Shown here piece by piece: positions 58,233 to 64,000 of a DNA stretch of 64,000 nt. The position numbers and the translations under genes are program-made. The first letter of the stretch is position 1. Each line of letters begins with the position of its first letter. The stretch is from Timaviella obliquedivisa GSE-PSE-MK23-08B (GTDB taxonomy: Bacteria; Cyanobacteriota; Cyanobacteriia; Elainellales; Elainellaceae), in contig JAHHII010000004.1 of NCBI GenBank assembly GCA_019358855.1, positions 124,001-188,000 of the forward strand, read 5' to 3'. The notes beneath the pieces were generated by a model. It saw only the letters and a list, made by a program, of their open reading frames with translations, had not been told where the DNA came from and ran no database searches.

Positions 58233-59555
58233 TTAACTTGCTTTAGGTTGTTTTTGCTGTGGAACAATGGGTTTTAAGGAAGACAATATTACAGATCTAT
58301 TTGTTTCCATAGCCTGCTTAATAAATTCTGTAATGATGTCTTCGTTTTTTACTTGAGAGCCTACCCAACCGTCCTGAACAAGCCCAATGAACAACGTGTT
58401 ATTGAAATACCTCCCCACATTATTAAAAGTCATTCTTCTTCCACCTTTAGGTCCTAGAGTTTGATCTGAACAAATTAGGAGTTTCCAGTAATCAAGAGGA
58501 ATATACATCCCTTGAATCATATCTGTGGAAGTGATATCTATGATTTCTGCTGGACATAACTTAAAATAGAGATTACCTTGATTGAGTCTATAGTCTACGA
58601 GTTGATTGTCCAAAGGAAGAGATAGCTGTAAGTTGTCATTAAGTATTTGGTCTAACTTCTCCATTCGACTTAGTTCCTTTTTGTAAGACTCGTCATTCAG
58701 TCTATACATAAGTCCATCACTTTCTCGCATCATTCGTTTGTACTGGATTAATATGTAAGACTTGAATTTGTGAAAGTAATAGATTAAATCAACACCCGCT
58801 GTTTGCTCTACAACATGTCTATTGACATTCATAATAGTAAGCTGCTCATTGCCCTTTTCAAATATCGCAGTTCCGACCAAGTATCTTTGAATTCTCTTCC
58901 AATCACCAAATATCTCTGCATCATGGGCAATCATTTGGTCTTCTATGAGAACTGCACTTCTTAAGCCCTTTAAGAATGGAGCTAATTTCTCTTCAGGTGG
59001 TGTCCAATCTGTTAATTCAATTGGATCAAAATCAGCTATTCTTAAAGACAAATTAACAGCATCACGCTCTTGAAGCAGGATTTCTGCACCCGATCTATCT
59101 AACAAACTTCGGGTAATTTGCCTTAGACTATATAACCTGTCAAAATCCTCAGAAGCTTCCGGTCTTAGTCTTTTAATAGCACTTGTAACTTCATTCCATG
59201 TTTTCGGAGGTACTCGTTGTCCTGTCCCCGTCGAAGACTTGTTAAAATAACGTTTTACAGAAGATGAGAGTAATGTTTCTATTTCTCCAAATGGAATACA
59301 TGGTGTGAATTGAACAAAATTAGACAGGCGAATTATGTATTTGTCTGTAACTACTTTTTTACTACGACGTGCTATCGCAGCGTAGTGGATATTGTGCGTG
59401 TCAAAAGAAATAAGGAATATCTCAGCATACTTTGTTTGCCAATCAGATGCGCTCATTGTATCTGTAAATGTTTTGTCATACTTAATACACCCTTTTAATA
59501 AAGATGCGCGGTTTGATTCATCAACAACCCAAATAAAGCCTCCATACTCACTCAT
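58233..59555 (-). CDS. Orphan protein with a possible PD-(D/E)XK-like motif
   Basis: 440 residues, no family recognised. The gene is visibly AT-richer than its neighbours, suggesting acquisition. A stretch at residues 250-274 reads E-x3-GVDLIYY-x7-ILIQYKR: Asp256 and the Q-Y-K pair (271-273), each placed as in PD-(D/E)XK nucleases that use QxK (for example Mrr-like enzymes). The N-terminal ~100 residues are beta-rich (FIWVVDESNRASLLKGCIKY; EIFLISFDTHNIHYAAIARR). It stands alone: convergent with prfA, and behind it lies 1 kb of repeat-rich DNA. Nuclease activity is an inference from a weak motif. Confidence 0.5.
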   Translation of the reverse strand: MSEYGGFIWVVDESNRASLLKGCIKYDKTFTDTMSASDWQTKYAEIFLISFDTHNIHYAAIARRSKKVVTDKYIIRLSNFVQFTPCIPFGEIETLLSSSVKRYFNKSSTGTGQRVPPKTWNEVTSAIKRLRPEASEDFDRLYSLRQITRSLLDRSGAEILLQERDAVNLSLRIADFDPIELTDWTPPEEKLAPFLKGLRSAVLIEDQMIAHDAEIFGDWKRIQRYLVGTAIFEKGNEQLTIMNVNRHVVEQTAGVDLIYYFHKFKSYILIQYKRMMRESDGLMYRLNDESYKKELSRMEKLDQILNDNLQLSLPLDNQLVDYRLNQGNLYFKLCPAEIIDITSTDMIQGMYIPLDYWKLLICSDQTLGPKGGRRMTFNNVGRYFNNTLFIGLVQDGWVGSQVKNEDIITEFIKQAMETNRSVILSSLKPIVPQQKQPKAS

Positions 59556-59760
59556 ATTAATTTAGACTGCGCCGTCCATTAGAAATTACTACATAGCTGT
59601 GTGTTCCTAGAGTAACCACACCAGCTAACATTGACCTAGTTATTTGGCAATCTACTCTGATTCAACTCAAACTTAAGTAATAACAAGTAGGTCTCTAGAT
59701 TGTCCCTGCCAGGGACTCAAGCCGCCCAAGTTCTTTTTAGAGAGAAGTTTATCACATTAC

Positions 59761-59840
59761 CCTAATTTAGGTGGATCAAGAACCTTTCGGTATATTACGC
59801 TGATTTAGATAGATCGCAAGAATCTTTCCGCATATTTACT
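59761..59840. repeat. Imperfect 40-bp direct duplication
   Basis: Copy one (59761-59799) and copy two (59800-59840) share ATTTAG, GATC, AAGAA, CTTTC and ATATT in register with scattered substitutions and a two-base indel. Ends at the terminator stem. Confidence 0.6.
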
Positions 59841-59868
59841 TAAAGAGAGCCGCTGACGGCTCTCTTTT
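59841..59868 (+). terminator. Orphan Rho-independent terminator
   Basis: Perfect 11-bp stem AAAGAGAGCCG (59841-59851) / CGGCTCTCTTT (59856-59866) with a CTGA loop and a run of five T on the plus strand. No plus-strand gene precedes it after prfA, so it may end a small RNA. Confidence 0.75.
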
Positions 59869-59960
59869 TGCTTAAAAATTACACCAATGCTGGCACTGGG
59901 ATGTTCAAGTGAGGATACAGCGGATGAAAGTACTTAAAATTAGATGTAGGGTGCCCTGAA

Positions 59961-60086
59961 TCTAATTCTAAGTGCCTTTAATCTAATTTTAAGTACTCTA
60001 AATTCAATTCTATGCGCCTTCAATCTAATTCTAAGTGATGTAAATCTAATTCCGATCGCCCTAAATCTAATTCCGATCGCCCTCAC
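59961..60086. repeat. 21-bp tandem repeat, six copies
   Basis: Six copies in exact 21-base register starting at 59961, 59982, 60003, 60024, 60045 and 60066. Consensus TCTAATTCTAAGTGCCCTAA plus one A; the last two copies carry TCCGATCGCCC instead. A reverse-complement 16-base half-copy (AGTACTTAAAATTAGA) lies at 59929-59944. No spacers, so not CRISPR. Confidence 0.85.
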
Positions 60087-60437
60087 TTAAAGAATGGTTA
60101 GCTGAATACTTTTACGCGCTTCATTACACCAGATTCTTACCGCATAGCTATGATTTTTTCTCAGTATGCTGAGAAGCAAAAATACCAATCTCAACAGTAT
60201 CATAGTGAACGATCGCCCTCCGCTATCTATACCGTAGAAAACAACTAAGTTTAACAACAGGAACTATCTACAATACGTGAGGTAGAGATTGGGCGATCGC
60301 TTCTGCCATAACCCGATCGCTTCTGACAGTCTGCGGCAATAGCGTTGTTGCGCGGCTGACGTAATGACTGATTCGTCAAGATGAAAGAAACTGGTTTTAC
60401 AAGACGAGTATATAGGCTCAATTAAGATCTAGCTTCT

Positions 60438-60525
60438 TAGGAGACTGAATCAGTTTGGCATAATACTCTAGGAGACAATTAGCCCGAATCAATGCGGCAC
60501 AATACCTCAGCCGGAGGATTAACCA
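60438..60525. repeat. Tandem repeat of ~31-40 bp, about 2.4 copies
   Basis: TAGGAGAC-x-GAATCA-x-GGCATAATACTC (60438-60468) recurs as TAGGAGAC-x-GAATCA-x-GGCACAATACCTC (60469-60508), with a partial third copy (GGAGGATTAACC). The second copy has a nine-base insertion. Confidence 0.6.
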
Positions 60526-60598
60526 GAATTCTTCGCTTCTTTTGGTAAAGCTTGACTTCTAAGCGATCGCCACTTACCCAAATCAAAACAAACCCTAA

Positions 60599-62077
60599 CT
60601 ATTTCAATCGCAATTCCAGCGCTGCCCGTGCCTGCTCCCGATCATCAAAATGAACCTTCTCCGTCCCCAAAATTTGATAATCCTCATGCCCTTTTCCAGC
60701 AATTAGCACCCCATCTCCCGGCTGCGCTTGCAAAATAGCAGTCCGAATTGCCTCCGCCCGATCACCAATCACCGTCGAGTTTGTCGCATCTGGAATTCCT
60801 GCCACCACATCCTGCAAAATCTGCTCAGGGTTTTCGGTGCGCGGATTATCAGAAGTGACGACTGCCCAATCAGATAACGTTGCCGCGATCGCCCCCATCT
60901 GCGGACGTTTTGTGCGATCGCGATCGCCTCCGCAGCCAAACACACAAATCATTTGACCCTGAATAAACGGTCGCGCCGCCCGTAGCATGTTTTCCAAGCT
61001 GTCCGGCGTGTGGGCATAGTCTACAATCACGCTGATATCTTGATCAGGCTGAATTTGCACCTGCTCCATGCGTCCAGGTACGCCCGTAAAGTAAGGGAGA
61101 GATTGGGCGATCGTCTCCAACTCCACGCCCATGTGCAACGCCGCCCCCGTCGCCGCCAACAAGTTCGACAAATTAAATTGTCCAACTAAAGGCGATTGAA
61201 ATGTTGTCTTTCCTTTTGGAGTATGCAAAATGCCCTTCACCCCTTCCGACTCATACACCAAATCACTCATCCACAAATCAGCCGCCGCATTTTCTACGCT
61301 GTAAGACCACACCTCGCCAGCCGCCGAGTCTAACAGCCGTCGCCCATAAGCATCATCCAGATTCACCACAGCCCGCCCCTTCAAATAATCTGTATTGAAC
61401 AGCAGCGCCTTTGCTTCAAAGTAATCTTCTAAATCTTTGTGATAGTCCAAATGGTCTTGCGTCAGGTTTGTAAATACAGCTACTTCAAAAGGACAAGTGA
61501 ATACTCGACCCTGTGCCAATGCATGGGAACTCACTTCCATTACCAGAGTTTTACAGCCAGCAGTTACCGCTTCGGAAAGCTGCTGCTGTAGTTCTAGGGC
61601 AAAAGGCGTGGTGTGAATGGCGGTCTTTTGGTGCCCTTGCCAACGAGAATAGAGCGTTCCCAGTAACCCCGTAGGCTGTTGCGATCGGGTGAGGAAAAAC
61701 TCAATGAGGTGCGTCGTAGTCGTTTTGCCATTTGTCCCCGTTACACCCACCAGCTTTAAGGTCTGAGCAGGATTGCCATAAAAAGCTGCTGAGACAAGGG
61801 CGCAAGCTTGAACCATGTCAGGACAGGAAATTACGCAGGCGTTGCCAACAGAGAACTTTTGAGCCGCAGTAGGAGAAACCAAAGCCGCGATCGCCCCAGC
61901 CGCGATCGCGCTTGTCCAAAAGTCGCCGCCGTCTACCCGCGTTCCTGGCATTCCGATAAACAAATCACCCGGTTTACAGGCATGAGAATTGGTGACAATG
62001 CCCGTCACTTCAGCTTCTAATGCTGGATGTTGAGGTAACGCCACAGGCAACACAGCCAGTAATTCTTTTAATTTCAT
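60599..62077 (-). CDS. murE: UDP-N-acetylmuramoyl-tripeptide synthetase MurE
   Basis: 492 residues. VTGTNGKTTTT (residues 112-122) is the Mur ligase P-loop; EVSSHAL and TNLTQDHLDYHKDLEDYF belong to the central domain; CVFGCGGDRDRTKRPQMG and the DNPRTENP motif (which marks the meso-diaminopimelate-adding enzyme rather than the lysine one) are in the C-terminal part. Cytoplasmic peptidoglycan precursor synthesis. Gene order upstream is a glutaredoxin-like gene, 38 bp away. Confidence 0.98.
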   Translation of the reverse strand: MKLKELLAVLPVALPQHPALEAEVTGIVTNSHACKPGDLFIGMPGTRVDGGDFWTSAIAAGAIAALVSPTAAQKFSVGNACVISCPDMVQACALVSAAFYGNPAQTLKLVGVTGTNGKTTTTHLIEFFLTRSQQPTGLLGTLYSRWQGHQKTAIHTTPFALELQQQLSEAVTAGCKTLVMEVSSHALAQGRVFTCPFEVAVFTNLTQDHLDYHKDLEDYFEAKALLFNTDYLKGRAVVNLDDAYGRRLLDSAAGEVWSYSVENAAADLWMSDLVYESEGVKGILHTPKGKTTFQSPLVGQFNLSNLLAATGAALHMGVELETIAQSLPYFTGVPGRMEQVQIQPDQDISVIVDYAHTPDSLENMLRAARPFIQGQMICVFGCGGDRDRTKRPQMGAIAATLSDWAVVTSDNPRTENPEQILQDVVAGIPDATNSTVIGDRAEAIRTAILQAQPGDGVLIAGKGHEDYQILGTEKVHFDDREQARAALELRLK

Positions 62078-62115
62078 TGCGATCTCCTGATGCCTCTACT
62101 GCACGTCGCCTATTT

Positions 62116-62379
62116 TTAACTCTTTTCAGCGCGATCGGCACAATATTTTGTTAACAATTGGGCAATTTGTGGCACAGACGATCGGGGAGAAAACCGAGGC
62201 AGCGGTACAGCAGCAGGCATCATCAGCACGACTGGAACTTCGTACTCATACAATTGAAACCACTCATTACGGGTAGTAATATCTCGAACTTCTAGCTCAA
62301 CGCCCTGAATCTGTCGCAGCTTTTCTTCCAAGCCTTCACACAAATGACATCCAGGCTTACTGTACAAAACAAGCTGCAT
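62116..62379 (-). CDS. Glutaredoxin family protein (DUF836-like)
   Basis: 87 residues with a thioredoxin-fold start MQLVLYSKPGCHLCEGLEEKL; the redox motif is CHLC (11-14). The YEYEVPVVLM strand-turn carries the cis-Pro. Short NrdH/DUF836-type members reduce small disulfides; the partner is unknown. Lies between the sensor kinase and murE, all on the minus strand with gaps below 40 bp, likely one transcript. Confidence 0.88.
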   Translation of the reverse strand: MQLVLYSKPGCHLCEGLEEKLRQIQGVELEVRDITTRNEWFQLYEYEVPVVLMMPAAVPLPRFSPRSSVPQIAQLLTKYCADRAEKS

Positions 62380-62412
62380 ATTTTTCTCTTGTATAAATGA
62401 CGAGACGATCTA

Positions 62413-63912
62413 CTAATCATCTACCCTACGATTATCTAACGGCAAGAAAATAGTTAGCACTTCTCCCTGCTGAGGATGCTGCCGCACAATTAACTTACCG
62501 CCTAACGCTTGGAAAAAATTCTTTGTCACAGGCATACTCAAACTCAAATTCCCTGTTTCTGGCTGAAACATTAATAGCTGCCCTAACGACTTAAGCACGG
62601 GTGCAAAACCATATTTGTCTTTACCGTCGACACTACAATCAGCTTGTGATTGCGACTTAAATTGCAGCTTCAATTGATGCCCTGCTAACGTTACCTGTAC
62701 CTCAATATGACTACCCGGCGGCAAGCTATGGGTAATGCGATCGATTAATCCCGTTAACGCCTGGTCTAACATCGTCGGATCAGTCACAACCATCGGCATT
62801 TTCTGCGGCAAGATAATGTCTAGCGTATGGCGATGCTGCTGGGCTTGCTGCTGCCAGCGGGGTGTGTTCTGCTGAAAAACCTGTGCCAGACAGATAGGCG
62901 CGAGGGGTGAAAGGGGAGTGCTAGTATCGGTAGTTTCTAGCTCCACGGCTTTGAAAATTAGGCTGAACCGATCGATTTGTTCAGTGCATTCTTGATCGAT
63001 CATTTTTAGACGCTTAATGACATCTGCACCCAGTTCCTTGCGTTTTAGTAATAAGCGGGTCAGGGTACGAATCGTAGTCAGCGGCGTGCGCACTTCGTGG
63101 GCGATCGCTTGTAATAATTCTGTATCTGCCCCCCCCTTCTTCTGCGATTTTTTGGCTTGCCAAGGCTTACTGAAAGACGATGCAAACGACATTGCTGCAA
63201 ACTTAGCTCCCGTTTGAGCCGCTTTGGGCACAATGTGAACCCGCTTCCCCTCTGTTTCCGAGTCAGATAAATTCGCTAGCATTAAGCGGCTAAACTGCAT
63301 CACGGTACGATAGTCGGGCGCAACTGTAGGGAATTGCTCGACTAATCCATTGAGCAAACTCAGCGGCTGAGGCGCAACCAACATAAGACGAGCTTGCAAC
63401 GATCGCCAGACTTGCCAGACAACTTCTGGTTCAAAGGAAAATAAGAATGCAGGCGTGCCATCCTCTGTTTCGCCCAACGCCATCGCCAAACTAAAGTGAG
63501 ACGTTAACACTAAACAAAATGGCTCAGCCGCCAGCGGGTCATCGGGTAGCAAGGGTAGAGTGGGCGGCGCAGTCTCACAACCCTTGCCCCCCATGGCTGC
63601 CGGAAGCCGCAGAGAAACCTGACCTGTGTTACCCACGGTAAAAGTCCAAGTCGCCACTTGGTTAACTAAATCAGGTTGAGTTAAGACTGGCAAAGGCCCA
63701 GAGAGCAGAATACCCTTCACTGAGCCAGGAGTTTCTGTCGACGCGATCGCCTGTTGCAAAAGCTGATTCAAAGCCGCGATCGCCCCAAACCATTCGCGCT
63801 CAGCCTTAACCCGCCGCTGTGCTACAGACCTAGGGCGTGAGCTTAAATTTGGCTTATCAAGAGCCAGAATTTCACTAAAAGTTGGCAGATACCACTTGTA
63901 CACAGGTTCCAT
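62413..63912 (-). CDS. Sensor histidine kinase with degenerate ATP-binding domain
   Basis: 499 residues. No transmembrane segment is apparent. Residues ~40-230 look like a divergent GAF-type or unknown sensor region. The HisKA H-box AIAHEVRTPLTTIRT places the phosphorylated His at 272. The following HATPase region (from ~390) keeps only parts: where the N-box Asn is expected the sequence reads LTGLIDRITHSL, and the DxG of the G1 box is not evident (FKSQSQAD), though GGKLIVRQHPQQGEVLTIFLPL ends it normally. It may be unable to autophosphorylate unaided. No response regulator is adjacent. Confidence 0.8.
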   Translation of the reverse strand: MEPVYKWYLPTFSEILALDKPNLSSRPRSVAQRRVKAEREWFGAIAALNQLLQQAIASTETPGSVKGILLSGPLPVLTQPDLVNQVATWTFTVGNTGQVSLRLPAAMGGKGCETAPPTLPLLPDDPLAAEPFCLVLTSHFSLAMALGETEDGTPAFLFSFEPEVVWQVWRSLQARLMLVAPQPLSLLNGLVEQFPTVAPDYRTVMQFSRLMLANLSDSETEGKRVHIVPKAAQTGAKFAAMSFASSFSKPWQAKKSQKKGGADTELLQAIAHEVRTPLTTIRTLTRLLLKRKELGADVIKRLKMIDQECTEQIDRFSLIFKAVELETTDTSTPLSPLAPICLAQVFQQNTPRWQQQAQQHRHTLDIILPQKMPMVVTDPTMLDQALTGLIDRITHSLPPGSHIEVQVTLAGHQLKLQFKSQSQADCSVDGKDKYGFAPVLKSLGQLLMFQPETGNLSLSMPVTKNFFQALGGKLIVRQHPQQGEVLTIFLPLDNRRVDD

Positions 63913-63949
63913 CCGATTGATCGTAAGCGTAGCTTCTTAGAGCGCACCC

Positions 63950-63976
63950 TTCGAGATACCCACAAGGGGTCGCTCC
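63950..63976 (-). repeat. Dispersed short repeat, copy F
   Basis: On the minus strand GGAGCGACCCCTTGTGGGTA then TCTCGAA; shares GCGACCCCTTG and GTATCT with the other copies but has TGGG where they have CGG. Lies just upstream of the kinase gene. Confidence 0.4.
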
Positions 63977-64000
63977 TCCAACGTTGCTATTACGACAATA

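Larger units (their letters stand above)
59556..60598. other. 1-kb gene-free region rich in local repeats
   Basis: No credible ORF. It contains in order: a 40-bp direct duplication (59761-59840), a strong hairpin terminator (59841-59868), a 21-bp tandem array (59961-60086) with an inverted half-copy before it, a TTCTCAG/CTGAGAA inverted repeat (60158-60175), a CGATCGCTTCTG direct repeat near 60294-60328 and a ~31-40 bp tandem repeat (60438-60525). Confidence 0.7.

Noticed and set aside
59929-60086. CRISPR-like regular repeats
   Set aside because: The 21-bp units are directly adjacent with no unique spacers and no cas genes nearby.

Overview
The window is chromosomal DNA from a cyanobacterium. 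PsaA/PsaB, the NDH-1 subunit NdhN, the clock-associated Fe-S protein LdpA, an IctB-family protein, the CruF/CruG myxol-glycoside pair, many GCGATCGC (HIP1) octamers and the cyanobacterial S10/spc/alpha ribosomal cluster (no rpsJ, rpsN or rpmD) all agree. The gene set suggests a filamentous Leptolyngbya-like lineage, but the genus is a guess. No rRNA, tRNA, CRISPR array or intact insertion sequence was seen.

Layout. 1-1.2 kb: end of a DUF1517 gene and a flavin-reductase-like gene. 1.4-6 kb: psaA-psaB on the minus strand, with a terminator and a long leader. 6.5-9.8 kb: a proline-rich lipoprotein and an IctB-family membrane protein. 9.8-12.4 kb (minus): YggT, then the carotenoid pair cruF-cruG. 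12.7-18.2 kb (plus): a CofE-like protein, a GNAT protein overlapping ruvX, a DUF3727 protein, MltG and a YqeG-type HAD phosphatase. 18.2-24.2 kb: two MITE-like inverted-repeat elements flank proB and a two-gene TerB/BrxD-like ATPase cassette. 24.2-31.1 kb: an acetoacetate-decarboxylase-fold protein, a DUF2993 protein, an M48-like membrane protein with a broken zinc motif, a CIA30 protein and three tandem universal stress proteins. 31.1-35.5 kb (minus): a glycosyltransferase and an ATPase/TPR two-gene unit that looks like an NTP-dependent conflict or signalling system. 35.6-40.6 kb: an SGNH hydrolase, a SpoIIIAA-like/R3H ATPase, ldpA and ndhN. 41.1-58.1 kb (plus): rplC through prfA. 58.2-60.6 kb: an AT-rich orphan gene with a candidate PD-(D/E)XK-like motif, followed by 1 kb of local tandem repeats. 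60.6-63.9 kb (minus): murE, a glutaredoxin-like protein and a histidine kinase with a degenerate ATP-binding domain.

Most of the window is housekeeping: photosystem I core, translation, secretion, cell wall, carotenoid glycosylation and respiratory/cyclic electron flow. The accessory content worth pursuing is (1) TerB plus BrxD-like ATPase with no adjacent helicase, bordered by MITE-like DNA; (2) the P-loop ATPase with a P-loop-less NTPase-like TPR partner; (3) the orphan nuclease-like gene beside repeat-rich DNA; (4) the rewired M48 family member; and (5) a dispersed 25-30 bp repeat that enters several coding sequences. Functions for these are inference only.
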